The notes under the pieces were generated by a model. It had not been told where the DNA came from, did no database searches, and worked only from the letters and a program-made list of their open reading frames with translations. 64,000 bases of DNA from Uliginosibacterium sp. 31-16 (lineage in GTDB: Bacteria > Pseudomonadota > Gammaproteobacteria > Burkholderiales > Rhodocyclaceae), in the NCBI RefSeq assembly GCF_030730865.1, contig NZ_JAVALZ010000002.1, positions 841,733-905,732 on the forward strand, given 5' to 3'. Each line of letters opens with the position of its first letter. Position 1 is the stretch's first letter. This document shows, in pieces, positions 7,753-17,006 of this stretch. The position numbers and the translations under genes were made by a program.

Positions 7753-8964
7753 ATGAAAAAAAATCATCAGCACAGCCCATGGGTTCAGCCGGCAAGACTC
7801 GTCGTGCAACTCGCGTTTCTGGCTTTCGCCACCTTTGCCGCCTGGCGTCATCAAGTCCTCGGCGGCGGACCGGATGGCTCGGCCCCGGTTGATGCACTAT
7901 GCCCCTTTGGCGGCTTGGAAGCACTGTTCAAATTCGTAAGCAGCGGTGAGTTCATCCAGCGCCTGAACACCTCGGACTTCGTGCTGCTGGCTGGCACCAT
8001 CGTGCTCGCACTCACGCTTGGCCGTTACTTCTGCGGCTGGATCTGCCCGCTCGGCACACTGCAGGAGCTGGCGCGCAAACTGGGACAAAAACTGTTCCGC
8101 AAAGTCCGGATCACGCTGCCAGCCCGCATCGACTCCCCGCTGCGCTGGCTCAAGTACGTGGTGCTGGTCTGGGCGCTGGTGTTCACCTGGAAGACAGGCA
8201 CCCTGATCATCCGTCCTTATGATCCGTGGGCCGCCTATGCACATGGCTTTGCTGGCTGGAGCGAAGTGTGGGCCGAGTTTTCCGCAGGCGTCAGCATCCT
8301 GCTTGGCTCGCTGATAATCGGCCTGTTCATTGACCGCGTGTTCTGCAAATACCTGTGTCCGTTGGGCGCCTTTCTCGGCCTCACGGCAAAACTGGGACTG
8401 TTCAGCATCAAGCGCAATGGTGAAGGCTGCCTGGTCTGCAACAAGTGCGAGAAAACCTGCCCGGTCAATATCCCGATCATGGCCATGCACGCTGTACGCT
8501 CCGCCGAATGCATCGGCTGCCTGACCTGCACCACCACATGTCCGACCGGCAAGAAAGGTACGGCCGACGAAGGCAGGACTTTTCTGCTGCCGGCTATCGC
8601 CGGACGTCAGATTCGTCCGGCGATGGTCGGGTGGGCCGGGCTGGCAATTTTCATCGGCATGATCGGCAGCGCACAGCTGACCGGCTACTGGCGCACCCAG
8701 CCGGCGTCAATCGTGGCGGCCGTCACCAGTGCCGGCCAGCTTGATGCACAGGCCATCCGCGGTTACATGACGCTGGAAGACGTCAGCAAGAGCTACGGGT
8801 TTGAACTCGACAAACTCTACCGGGAGCTCGGAATTTCGGAACAAAAGGTTCCCGCGACCTCGAAGTGCAAGGAGATCGGCAAGCTGCTCGGACTCAGCGA
8901 AAGCGAATTTGATACACAGAAAGTACGCGACGCGGTTGTCCGCCTGCAGAACAAGGGGAAGTGA
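7753..8964 (+). CDS. Membrane polyferredoxin, NapH/CcoG-like 4Fe-4S protein
   Basis: A 403-residue membrane protein with several helices. Two membrane-side CxxxCP motifs are CGWICPLG (C94, C98) and CKYLCPLG (C198, C202). Two full ferredoxin clusters follow: CLVCNKCEKTCP (C226, C229, C232, C236) and CIGCLTCTTTCP (C253, C256, C259, C263). This is the layout of NapH-type proteins that move electrons from quinol across or along the inner membrane. A soluble C-terminal extension of about 65 residues (TLEDVSKSYGFELDKLY...) follows the last helix. No nap, nos or other reductase genes are nearby, so the acceptor is unknown. A strong terminator lies after the gene. Confidence 0.88.
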   Translation: MKKNHQHSPWVQPARLVVQLAFLAFATFAAWRHQVLGGGPDGSAPVDALCPFGGLEALFKFVSSGEFIQRLNTSDFVLLAGTIVLALTLGRYFCGWICPLGTLQELARKLGQKLFRKVRITLPARIDSPLRWLKYVVLVWALVFTWKTGTLIIRPYDPWAAYAHGFAGWSEVWAEFSAGVSILLGSLIIGLFIDRVFCKYLCPLGAFLGLTAKLGLFSIKRNGEGCLVCNKCEKTCPVNIPIMAMHAVRSAECIGCLTCTTTCPTGKKGTADEGRTFLLPAIAGRQIRPAMVGWAGLAIFIGMIGSAQLTGYWRTQPASIVAAVTSAGQLDAQAIRGYMTLEDVSKSYGFELDKLYRELGISEQKVPATSKCKEIGKLLGLSESEFDTQKVRDAVVRLQNKGK

Positions 8965-8986
8965 TCCGCACTCAACGAGAGCTCAC

Positions 8987-9021
8987 GACAGGCGTGAATC
9001 CCTTCACGCCTGTCTTCTTTT
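8987..9021 (+). terminator. Rho-independent terminator
   Basis: GACAGGCGTGAA (8987-8998) pairs with TTCACGCCTGTC (9003-9014), a 12-bp perfect stem with a four-base loop, then TTCTTTT. It ends the polyferredoxin transcript. Confidence 0.88.
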
Positions 9022-9123
9022 GTCGCAGATCACACACCGGGGAACATGCCCCAAAGCGCAAACCGGGCTAGAATCCAGCCTCCGCCAGAGCACCGGCTGC
9101 ATGCCTTTACCAAGTCGCCCGCC

Positions 9124-9636
9124 ATGTATTCGAAATACCCGCTGCGTCTCGTTTTTTTCGTGATCTTTGCTTACTGCGCCAGCCTGATCGGTTTCGGCCT
9201 GATCCTGCAGCATCTCAAGGGTATCGAACCCTGCCCCTTATGCATCCTGCAACGCTACGGTTTCGTGGCCTGCGGTCTGATCGCCCTGCTGGCCGGCCTG
9301 CATAACTCGCAAGGAGTAATGCGTCGGCTCTACGCCTTCCTGACCATGGCTGCAGCCATCGCGGGGGGCAGTGTGTCCGCGCGTCAGGTCTGGTTGCAGC
9401 ACAATCCGCCGACAACAACGGTGTGCGGCCCTGATCTGCAATACATGATCGGAAACTTTCCTCTGGCGGACGCCTTGCCCATGCTGTTCAGAGGCACGGG
9501 AGATTGCGTCAAGGACGTGTGGACACTCTTTGGCCTGACCATTGCTGAATGGGCTTTGATCAACTTCAGCCTGATTGTTCTGGTTTGTTTGTGGCAGCTC
9601 TTCCGTCGCACCCCGGAAAGACGCCGCTTCAGCTAA
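9124..9636 (+). CDS. dsbB: Disulfide bond formation protein DsbB
   Basis: A 170-residue inner-membrane protein with four helices that reoxidises DsbA using quinone. The first periplasmic loop carries CPLC (in GIEPCPLCILQR). The second loop carries the other cysteine pair (VCGPDLQYM and GDCVKDVW). The start at 9124 gives the normal DsbB length and places a membrane helix straight after the first residues. No dsbA is nearby. Confidence 0.95.
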   Translation: MYSKYPLRLVFFVIFAYCASLIGFGLILQHLKGIEPCPLCILQRYGFVACGLIALLAGLHNSQGVMRRLYAFLTMAAAIAGGSVSARQVWLQHNPPTTTVCGPDLQYMIGNFPLADALPMLFRGTGDCVKDVWTLFGLTIAEWALINFSLIVLVCLWQLFRRTPERRRFS

Positions 9637-9814
9637 GCGGCCCCGCCGCCGTTTGCCCCCACATGGCGCGTTCTGCAACACGCCAAGCTCACAGCCCGGT
9701 ATCTTGAAGTTGAGAGGACTCTGGTCTAGCCACGTCCCAAGCATCAGACCTCGCCTGCGAGTCAGCAACCTTCAGGGGTTTGATCCAGTCAAACGCTGAA
9801 TCGCGACAATCAGC

Positions 9815-10846
9815 TCAGTTTGCGTGATCCGTCGCAGAGTTCGTATTGCGATTCAGTGCCAGTTGCTGGCGGGCCAGCGAAGCCTCCAGCCACTTGCGAA
9901 TACGATTGGCATCACCAAGACGGGTATAACGCCCCCAGGAATCCAGCAAAACGATTGCCAGAGGTTTGTTACCCATCCAGGCCTGCATCACCAGACACTT
10001 GCCAGACTCGCTGATATACCCGGTTTTCTGAACATCAATCTGCCAGTCCGGGCTCTTCACCAGTGCATTGGTATTGTGAAAGGCGTGGGTACGGCCATTG
10101 GCCAGAGTCGCGGTATAGCCGGTCGAGGTGGAAAACTCCCTGATCAGTGGATAGCGCGAGGCATTAGCCACCATGCTGGCCAGATCGCGGGCAGACGACA
10201 CATTGGTCTTGGTCAGCCCCGTCCCGTCATAGAAGCGGGTTTCACCAAGGCCGAGCAAACGGGTCTTGACATTCATTGCCTCCAGAAACGCAGGCATTCC
10301 GCCCGGGTAATTGCGCGCCAGCGCTGAGGCGGCACGGTTTTCCGACGCCATCAGGGCCAGATGCATCAGCTCTTCACGCGTCAGGCGGGTCCCCACCGTG
10401 AGGTGCGAACTGGTTCCCTTGATCCTGTCGACATCGTCCTCGGTGATTTCCAGCACCTCACCAAGATTCTGGTGCGCATCCAGTACCACCATGGAAGTCA
10501 TCAGTTTGGTAATTGAGGCGATCGGCAAGGCTGCACTGGAATTTTTTTCCAGCAGGACTTCACCGGTGTTTACGTCCTGCACGTAAAACGCGGAAGACCT
10601 GATCAGCGGATTCCCCAGGCTATCGAAGTCAGCCTCTTTCACCGGCGCTGCTTTTTTCTTGCTGGCAGCTTTAGCAGGGGCCTTGGTTGCCTTTGGTTTG
10701 GCTGATACCGCCTTGACTGCGACAGAACGGCTGGCCGCAGGTTTCTTGCCGGGCTTCCCGGATTTGCCCGCCGCCACAGCCTGAAGCGGGAGCGACAGGA
10801 GCAAAGCCACACTCAGAAAACCCGCAATACATCGTCCGAAACGCAT
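9815..10846 (-). CDS. pbpG: D-alanyl-D-alanine endopeptidase, PBP7 type
   Basis: A 343-residue periplasmic S11 peptidase that cleaves D-Ala-meso-DAP crosslinks in peptidoglycan. The signal peptide (1-25) is followed by an alanine/lysine-rich low-complexity stretch (about 27-70) that may bind the cell wall or DNA-like polyanions. The active-site motifs are complete: SITK (111-114), SEN (168-170) and KTG (274-276). It lacks the long C-terminal domain of PBP5-type carboxypeptidases, which is why I call it PBP7/PbpG. It stands alone, divergent from nothing close, with 200 bases of AT-richer sequence between its start and the maeB stop. Confidence 0.9.
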   Translation of the reverse strand: MRFGRCIAGFLSVALLLSLPLQAVAAGKSGKPGKKPAASRSVAVKAVSAKPKATKAPAKAASKKKAAPVKEADFDSLGNPLIRSSAFYVQDVNTGEVLLEKNSSAALPIASITKLMTSMVVLDAHQNLGEVLEITEDDVDRIKGTSSHLTVGTRLTREELMHLALMASENRAASALARNYPGGMPAFLEAMNVKTRLLGLGETRFYDGTGLTKTNVSSARDLASMVANASRYPLIREFSTSTGYTATLANGRTHAFHNTNALVKSPDWQIDVQKTGYISESGKCLVMQAWMGNKPLAIVLLDSWGRYTRLGDANRIRKWLEASLARQQLALNRNTNSATDHAN

Positions 10847-10987
10847 TGGATATCAGCCTCTGCAAACTACAAAATCAGTACAGATTGTAGCAATGATTCT
10901 TGAAAATTAAATAGATACGTGGATTTATTGAAGTACTTTCTCAGCAACAGAACTGCGCACATCAACATCCAGACGAGTATACGTACT

Positions 10988-11009
10988 TTCGGCCCGTATC
11001 CGGGCCGAA
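10988..11009. other. Strong GC hairpin downstream of maeB
   Basis: TTCGGCCCG (10988-10996) and CGGGCCGAA (11001-11009) form a perfect 9-bp stem with loop TATC, 38 bases beyond the maeB stop. Neither strand has a clear T-run next to it, so it is only a possible terminator of maeB. Confidence 0.45.
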
Positions 11010-11046
11010 ATTGTACTGCTACCGGGTTAATCCGTACTGAGAGCCT

Positions 11047-13323
11047 CTAGCGCTCGGCCTGCCCCGCATCGACAACCGTCAGGGCCGTCATGTTGACGAT
11101 ACGCCGCACCGTCGCTGTCGGCGTAAGGATATGTACCGGCCGAGCTGCGCCGAGCAGGATGGGCCCCACCGTCATGCCGTCACCCGATGCAGTCTTGATC
11201 AGATTGAAGGCAATATTGGCGGCGTCCAGCGTGGGGAATATGAGCAGATTGGCATCCTCACGCATGCGTGCGTTCGGAAATATCTGCTGGCGCACCATCG
11301 CATCCAGTGCAGCGTCTCCGTGCATTTCGCCTTCGGCGGCAATATCCGGCCTGCGCGCGTGCAACAAAGCCAGTGCCTCACGCATCTTGCGCGCGGTCGG
11401 GGTGTCATCGGTGCCGAAACTTGAATGCGACAGCAATGCTACACGCGGGGCGATTCCGAATCGCTGCAGCTCTTCTGCGGCCAGACAGGTCATTTCAAAT
11501 ACCTGCTCTGCCGTCGGGTTGTAATTGACATAGGTATCGCACAGCGCAATCGTACGTCCAGGCAAGGCGAGCAGATTCATCGCATAAAAATTGTCCACCC
11601 CTGCACGCCGCCCCAACACGCTCTCGATAAAGCGCAGATGCTGACCATGCAATCCGTAGGTGCCGCAAATCATGCCATCAGCCCAGCCAAACTTGAGCAT
11701 CAAGGCCCCGATCAGGGTAGAGCGCCGGCGCACCTCGCGCCGGGCATCTTCAATCGAGACGCCACTCCGCTCCATAAGCTCGTGGTAGTGAGACCACAGT
11801 TCCCGGTAACGCGGATCCGAATCCTGATTGACCAGTTCAAAATCCACACCAGGCCGGATTCGCAGGCCAAAGCGTTCCACATACATGCTGATAACATCCG
11901 GGCGACCAATCAGAACAGGCTGTGCAATCCCTTCGTCCACCACGGTCTGCACCGCACGCAGCACCCGTTCGGATTCACCTTCCGCAAAAATGATGCGTCG
12001 CGGGTCCCGTTTAGCGGCAGAAAACACCGGCTTCATGAGCAGCCCGGAATGCCACAGGAAATTGTTCAGTTGCTGGCTGTACGCATCCCAATCCTCGATC
12101 GGCCGCGTGGCCACTCCTGAATCCATGGCCGCTCGCGCTACGGCAGGCGCTATCCGCACGATCAGACGCGGATCAAACGGTCGGGGAATGATGTATTCAC
12201 GCCCAAAACTGGCAACTTGCTCACCATAGGCCGCCGCGACAACATCGGATTGCTCGGCACGCGCCAGATCTGCAATAGCGCGCACCGCAGCCAATTGCAT
12301 CTCGTCACTGATCGTCGTGGCTCCAACATCCAGCGCGCCACGGAAAATGAAGGGAAAGCACAGCACGTTATTCACCTGATTCGGGTGATCGGATCGGCCT
12401 GTAGCAATGATTGCATCCGGTCGTACAGCCTTCACTTCATCCGGCATGATCTCAGGCACAGGGTTAGCCAGCGCCAGAATCATGGGATTCGGTGCCATTT
12501 TTGCCACCATTTCCGGCTTCAGGACTCCCGCAGCCGACAGCCCAAGAAATACATCTGCGCCTTCAATAACCTCCAGCAGGGTCCGCGCCTCCGTCTGTTT
12601 CGCATACAACGCCTTGAGCGGATCCATTTCCTCAAGCCGGCCTTCGTACACAACGCCCTTGATATCGGTTACCCAGATGTTTTTTACCGGAATCCCGAGC
12701 ATCACCAGCAGATCCAGACAGGCCAGCGCAGCAGCCCCCGCCCCGGACGTCACCAGCTTGATCTGGTCCAGTGGCTTGCCCAGTAAATGCAGTCCATTGA
12801 GGACCGCAGCCCCGACCACAATCGCCGTACCGTGCTGATCGTCATGAAAAACAGGGATTTTCATGCGCTCGCGCAGCTTGCGCTCAATATAGAAACACTC
12901 TGGCGCTTTGATGTCTTCCAGATTGATGCCGCCAAAGGTTGGCTCCAGCGAAGCAATGATATCGACCAGCTTGTCCGGGTCGCGCTCACTGATTTCGATA
13001 TCGAAGACATCAATCCCGGCGAATTTCTTGAACAAAACCCCCTTGCCCTCCATTACAGGCTTGGCCGCCAGCGGGCCAATGGCCCCAAGACCGAGTACCG
13101 CCGTACCATTGGTAACCACACCAATGAGATTGGCACGCGAGGTATACAAACTGGCCGTGGAGGGGTCCGCCACAATCGCGTCACACGCGGCCGCAACTCC
13201 GGGCGAGTAAGCCAAAGACAGGTCGCGCTGATTGGTCAGCGCTTTGGTCGGCACCACAGCGATTTTGCCAGGGCGCGGCAAGGCGTGATATTCCAGCGCC
13301 GCGGCGCGAATTCCCTCATCCAT
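11047..13323 (-). CDS. maeB: NADP-dependent malic enzyme, hybrid MaeB type
   Basis: A 758-residue two-domain enzyme. The first ~430 residues are a malic enzyme: the malic N-terminal segment [12 protein letters not shown], then [18 protein letters not shown] and catalytic [12 protein letters not shown], and an NAD(P)-binding [13 protein letters not shown]. The last ~330 residues are a phosphotransacetylase-like domain ([33 protein letters not shown]), which in this family is usually regulatory by acetyl-CoA. It converts malate to pyruvate and CO2 with NADPH formation. Length matches the hybrid family (about 755-770). It is divergent from the aminotransferase gene. Confidence 0.97.
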   Translation of the reverse strand: MDEGIRAAALEYHALPRPGKIAVVPTKALTNQRDLSLAYSPGVAAACDAIVADPSTASLYTSRANLIGVVTNGTAVLGLGAIGPLAAKPVMEGKGVLFKKFAGIDVFDIEISERDPDKLVDIIASLEPTFGGINLEDIKAPECFYIERKLRERMKIPVFHDDQHGTAIVVGAAVLNGLHLLGKPLDQIKLVTSGAGAAALACLDLLVMLGIPVKNIWVTDIKGVVYEGRLEEMDPLKALYAKQTEARTLLEVIEGADVFLGLSAAGVLKPEMVAKMAPNPMILALANPVPEIMPDEVKAVRPDAIIATGRSDHPNQVNNVLCFPFIFRGALDVGATTISDEMQLAAVRAIADLARAEQSDVVAAAYGEQVASFGREYIIPRPFDPRLIVRIAPAVARAAMDSGVATRPIEDWDAYSQQLNNFLWHSGLLMKPVFSAAKRDPRRIIFAEGESERVLRAVQTVVDEGIAQPVLIGRPDVISMYVERFGLRIRPGVDFELVNQDSDPRYRELWSHYHELMERSGVSIEDARREVRRRSTLIGALMLKFGWADGMICGTYGLHGQHLRFIESVLGRRAGVDNFYAMNLLALPGRTIALCDTYVNYNPTAEQVFEMTCLAAEELQRFGIAPRVALLSHSSFGTDDTPTARKMREALALLHARRPDIAAEGEMHGDAALDAMVRQQIFPNARMREDANLLIFPTLDAANIAFNLIKTASGDGMTVGPILLGAARPVHILTPTATVRRIVNMTALTVVDAGQAER

Positions 13324-13501
13324 TGGAAGCCTCTCTTGGGGATGCGTGCAGGCATCAGTTTGCCGACATCGCTGTTGTAATATGCTGCCTCCTCATTCTA
13401 GAGGCTGGTCGGGAGACAAAGCCACTCAGGATTTGCCGCAGGGCAGCATCCATTCGGGCACTTGGCGTATGCTGGCAAACTCCTTTCGCCTGTCCTGCAT
13501 C

Positions 13502-14674
13502 ATGACTACCACCTTGCCCCCGGTCCGACTCGCATCCCGCCTGCACAGCATTCCACCCTTTCACGTCATGGAGTTGCTTGCGCGAGCACACACACTGCAA
13601 GCAGAAGGGCGCGACATCATCCACATGGAGGTGGGAGAACCCGATTTCCCGACCCCAGCCCCCGTCATTGCGGCCGCCCAACGTTTCCTGGCAACAGGGC
13701 AAGTGCGCTACACACCCGCCCTTGGATTGCCCGCCTTACGCGAGGCCATATCAGGGTTTTACGCCACGCGCTTCGGTGCTCATGTCCCCGCAGAGCGCAT
13801 TGTCATCACCTCGGGCGCTTCAGGCGCCTTGCTGCTGGCCATTGCAGCGCTAACCAATCCGGGTGATGAATGGCTGCTGACAGACCCTGGCTACCCTTGC
13901 AACCGGCAATTCATCCAGTCTTTCAACGGAACCGTTCAGACTCTGCCAGTCAATGCCGAGAGCAATTTCCAGCCAAGTACTTCCCAAGTTGAACAGGCAT
14001 GGACTGGGCGCACCTGCGGCTTGCTTCTGGCCAGCCCTTCCAATCCAACCGGGACCCTTATTGACCCGGATGCGCTGGAGCAATTGGCAGAGCTAGCCGT
14101 GAAGCATGGAGGCGCACTGATCGTCGACGAGATCTATCAAGGCCTGGTTTACGGCCAGGAAGCCAGCACCGTATTAAGCCGTCGTAACGACGTCTTTGTA
14201 GTTAACAGCTTCTCGAAGTACTTCGGCATGACAGGCTGGCGGCTCGGCTGGCTGGTCGTGCCAGAGGGCTATACCCGCCCTGTCGAGATGCTTGCCCAGC
14301 ATCTTTTCATCTCGGCACCAAGTCCGGCACAGCATGCCGCACTAGCAGCTTTTTCAACTGAAAATCTGCTCATCCTGGAAGAAAGGCGCGGGATTTTTGA
14401 TGCCAGGCGCAAAGCCTTGATCGATGGTCTGCGCAGCTTGGGAATGGGCATCGATGCCGAGCCTGCCGGAGCGTTTTACGTTTATGCGAACGTATCAGGA
14501 CTATGCGTCAGCAGCATGGAGTTTGCACACAGGCTACTTGAACAAGCGGGAGTCGCCACCACACCAGGCCTGGATTTTGGCACGCACAAGGCTCAGGATT
14601 ACCTGCGTGTCGCGTATACCGCAGACATCGCGCGCATCGAAGAAGCCATTTCGCGAATGCGCTCAATCATTTGA
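13502..14674 (+). CDS. Pyridoxal phosphate-dependent aminotransferase (class I/II)
   Basis: A 390-residue aminotransferase of fold type I. Seen motifs are MEVGEPDFPTP near the start, RYTPALGLPALREAI, SPSNPTGT, and the PLP lysine in NSFSKYFGMTGWRLGW (K239). The late arginine needed for the substrate carboxylate is in DYLRVAYT. The start at 13502 was chosen because the sequence before it is unlike the family. Members with this pattern are annotated variously as aspartate, alanine or aromatic aminotransferases, so I leave the substrate open. It is divergent from maeB and convergent with the transglycosylase gene. Confidence 0.92.
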   Translation: MTTTLPPVRLASRLHSIPPFHVMELLARAHTLQAEGRDIIHMEVGEPDFPTPAPVIAAAQRFLATGQVRYTPALGLPALREAISGFYATRFGAHVPAERIVITSGASGALLLAIAALTNPGDEWLLTDPGYPCNRQFIQSFNGTVQTLPVNAESNFQPSTSQVEQAWTGRTCGLLLASPSNPTGTLIDPDALEQLAELAVKHGGALIVDEIYQGLVYGQEASTVLSRRNDVFVVNSFSKYFGMTGWRLGWLVVPEGYTRPVEMLAQHLFISAPSPAQHAALAAFSTENLLILEERRGIFDARRKALIDGLRSLGMGIDAEPAGAFYVYANVSGLCVSSMEFAHRLLEQAGVATTPGLDFGTHKAQDYLRVAYTADIARIEEAISRMRSII

Positions 14675-14752
14675 AGGCATGAAAAGCCCCCACAATCACA
14701 AAACCTACGTCAGCGCGAGCAAGGCCATGAACAACGCCGGGGCACGCGGAAG

Positions 14753-15502
14753 TCAGCTCTCGCCAGCGTCAGCCTTCCCGCGTGCAGCCGTCCGGGCAGG
14801 AACAGCCAGTCCGGCGACCTGGCGCAGCCGGTCCAGTTCCTGAAGAACCTTGGCTGAATAGGCCATCTCAGAATCTCCGCTGGCACCGCCATAAAGCTGA
14901 AGTGCGGCTTCGACGCTGCCAGTGCTGCGCTGATACGCCTTCAGGATCATCGCTCCCACCCGAATATTCTCGGCAGGATCAAACAGCGCGACAGCGCCTT
15001 TGTCCGCCGCAATCTTGTCCGCATGGAAGCGCGGAATGATTTGCATCAGGCCCTGCGCGCCAAGAACACTTTCTGAAAATGGATTGAACCCTGACTCCAC
15101 GGTTATCACCGCCAGAATCAGCAACGGATCGATACCATTGGCCTGCCCTTCACGCTGAGCCGCTTTTACCAAAGACTCAACCACAATCGGCGAAACACGG
15201 TAACGCTTGGCGATGGTTGTCGAGACACGATTCAAACCAACGCTCAACCCCGTCTGGTCTGCCGTGGATTCGGCATACACGACATCCACCAATTCGGATG
15301 TCGCAGCGTCAGCCTCACTCACCGTCGCTCGATAACCGAACATGGCTCTAGGATCGAGACCTTCCGGCCCAAACTGGGTCAGCTGATAACCGACGAGACC
15401 GACGACCATAACACCAGCCATCACGAAACCCCCATGTGCGAAATACAGAATGAATGTCAGCAAATGCTGGGTGAAGCGTGAAAATCGAAGAATAGGGGTC
15501 AT
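14753..15502 (-). CDS. Membrane-anchored lytic transglycosylase (SLT domain)
   Basis: A 249-residue protein with an N-terminal membrane segment (about 24-41) and a C-terminal SLT domain. The catalytic glutamate is in ITVESGFNPFS (E136), followed by GAQGLMQIIP (148-157) and the ALQLYGG block, all typical of family 1 transglycosylases, which cleave the glycan backbone of peptidoglycan to 1,6-anhydro products. It is small compared with Slt70 or MltF and has no periplasmic sensory domain. It stands alone. It may supply the anhydro-muropeptides handled by AmpD, encoded 2 kb away. Confidence 0.9.
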   Translation of the reverse strand: MTPILRFSRFTQHLLTFILYFAHGGFVMAGVMVVGLVGYQLTQFGPEGLDPRAMFGYRATVSEADAATSELVDVVYAESTADQTGLSVGLNRVSTTIAKRYRVSPIVVESLVKAAQREGQANGIDPLLILAVITVESGFNPFSESVLGAQGLMQIIPRFHADKIAADKGAVALFDPAENIRVGAMILKAYQRSTGSVEAALQLYGGASGDSEMAYSAKVLQELDRLRQVAGLAVPARTAARGKADAGES

Positions 15503-15942
15503 GCAAGTCTCCGTTCAGACGAACGTCCGCCCTTCTACGATACGCAGCAGCCCAGCAAGGGGTGTGCGCAAAGGCGGGCTCAGCTCGAAATTTTCGACGG
15601 AAATCACTTCGCGTTCGGGAAGCGCCGTCACGTTTGCACTGCTCACCCCGCAACCGTGGGGCTTGCTGCTTGTGCTGCGATGCCAAGTAATGCGAAGCGC
15701 AAACCTGACACCTAGATTGAATTATCCGGGCATGTATTCATAACGAGGCGCGTCAAAAAGACCGCAGGAAATGCTCAATTCATATGAGCAAAATCACTCG
15801 TTGAACAAGAAGATGGGGCGCAGTGTATTGATTTCAATACCCTTTGTCAATCCGCTCGCAAACCCAGCAAGGGCGCAGCAATGCATATGGCATTGCCACA
15901 GAAGCACCTCCAGACAAGGGTTCCAGCTGGAGAGGGTCTGTA
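15503..15942. other. Intergenic region with no gene seen
   Basis: About 440 bases between the transglycosylase start and the terminator of the histone-like gene. I looked on both strands: the open frames are short, arginine/serine-rich and lack ribosome-binding sites. A small inverted repeat (GCTCA...TGAGC near 15775-15791) is the only structure noticed. The leftmost part should hold the transglycosylase promoter. Confidence 0.5.
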
Positions 15943-15970
15943 AAAAAAACGGGGGGCTTTCGCCCCCCGG
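15943..15970 (-). terminator. Rho-independent terminator of the histone-like gene
   Basis: On the minus strand an 8-bp stem CGGGGGGC/GCCCCCCG (15951-15958 with 15963-15970) is followed by eight T residues (15943-15950 read in reverse). It lies 17 bases after the stop of the histone-like gene. Confidence 0.93.
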
Positions 15971-15986
15971 TTTGAGTACAGTCCCT

Positions 15987-17006
15987 TTACGGTCGAGAAC
16001 CGGTCGGAAATGGCCAGCCCGCACGCGGGTTCAGTGAGGATTTGATCCCTGGCGTTGCCGACGTGGACGGAACAGGTTTCGGCACGGACTGAGCAGGCTC
16101 AGGCTCCGTTGTAGGCTCTGCCGCTTCGGCAGGTTTGGCTTCAACCGGAGCCCCAGCGGCGGGCGCAACTACTTTCACTGCTTTTTTAGCCACGGTTTTC
16201 TTGGGAGCGGCCTTCACAGGTGCGGCCTTCGCTGCAGGCTTGGCCTCAGCCTTTTTTGCTGCAGGTTTGGCGGCCGCCTTGGCAGGGGCTGCCTTCTTTA
16301 CTGCAGGTTTCGCCGCAGCTTTAGGGGCAGCTTTCTTTACCGCGGGCTTGGCCGCGGTTTTTTGGGCAGCCGGTTTGGCCACTGCCTTAGGAGCAGCCTT
16401 CTTCACCGCAGGTTTGGCTGCAGCTTTCTTGGCGACCGGCTTGGCAGCAGCCTTGGGAGCGGCCTTTTTCACCGCAGGTTTGGCTGCAGCTTTCTTGGCA
16501 ACGGGTTTGGCCACAGCTTTCTTGGCGACAGCCTTGGGGGCAGCTTTCTTCACCGCAGGTTTGGCTGCAGCTTTCTTGGCGACCGGTTTGGCCACAGCTT
16601 TCTTGGCGACAGCCTTGGGAGCAGCTTTCTTCACCGCAGGTTTGGCTGCAGCTTTCTTGGCGACCGGTTTGGCCACAGCTTTCTTGGCAGCGGCCTTGGG
16701 AGCGGCCTTTTTCACCGCAGGTTTGGCTGCAGCTTTCTTGGCGACCGGCTTGGCGGCAGCCTTGGGAGCGGCCTTCTTAACGGCAGGTTTGGCTGTCGCT
16801 TTCTTGGCGACCGGCTTGGCGGCAGCCTTGGCCGGAGCAGCTTTCTTCACTGCAGGTTTGGCTGCAGCTTTAGGTGCTGCCTTTTTGACTGCTGGCTTAG
16901 CCACCGCCTTGGCAGGCGCAGCTTTCTTCGCAGCCGGCTTGGCAGCGACTTTTTTTACAGCGGGTTTGGCAGCGGCCTTCTTCGCTGCGGGTTTTGCAGT
17001 TGCCAT
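15987..17006 (-). CDS. Histone H1-like alanine/lysine/proline-rich protein
   Basis: A 339-residue protein made almost wholly of A, K, P and V in PAAKKA/KPAVKKAAPK-type units, like the C-terminal domain of histone H1 and like AlgP or the HctB-type bacterial proteins. It probably binds nucleic acid through lysine density. It has no folded domain except a short acidic/proline C-terminal tail (about 285-339: EAKPAEAAEPTTEPEPAQS). I chose the ATG at 17006 because AGGAGG precedes it and the residues upstream do not match the repeat. Internal tandem DNA repeats of 81 bp make its length likely to vary between strains. It has its own strong terminator and a 700-base upstream region. Confidence 0.88.
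   Translation of the reverse strand: MATAKPAAKKAAAKPAVKKVAAKPAAKKAAPAKAVAKPAVKKAAPKAAAKPAVKKAAPAKAAAKPVAKKATAKPAVKKAAPKAAAKPVAKKAAAKPAVKKAAPKAAAKKAVAKPVAKKAAAKPAVKKAAPKAVAKKAVAKPVAKKAAAKPAVKKAAPKAVAKKAVAKPVAKKAAAKPAVKKAAPKAAAKPVAKKAAAKPAVKKAAPKAVAKPAAQKTAAKPAVKKAAPKAAAKPAVKKAAPAKAAAKPAAKKAEAKPAAKAAPVKAAPKKTVAKKAVKVVAPAAGAPVEAKPAEAAEPTTEPEPAQSVPKPVPSTSATPGIKSSLNPRAGWPFPTGSRP
16506..16748 (-). repeat. 81-bp tandem repeats inside the histone-like gene
   Basis: The phrase TTTGGCCACAGCTTTCTTGG recurs at 16506, 16587 and 16668, exactly 81 bases apart, so the unit encodes 27 residues (KPVAKKAAAKPAVKK plus AAPKAVAKKAVA). Flanking parts of the gene carry degenerate versions. Confidence 0.85.

Noticed and set aside
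15775..15791. GCTCA...TGAGC inverted repeat as an operator
   Set aside because: Five-base arms with a seven-base spacer are expected by chance, and it is not close to a start codon.
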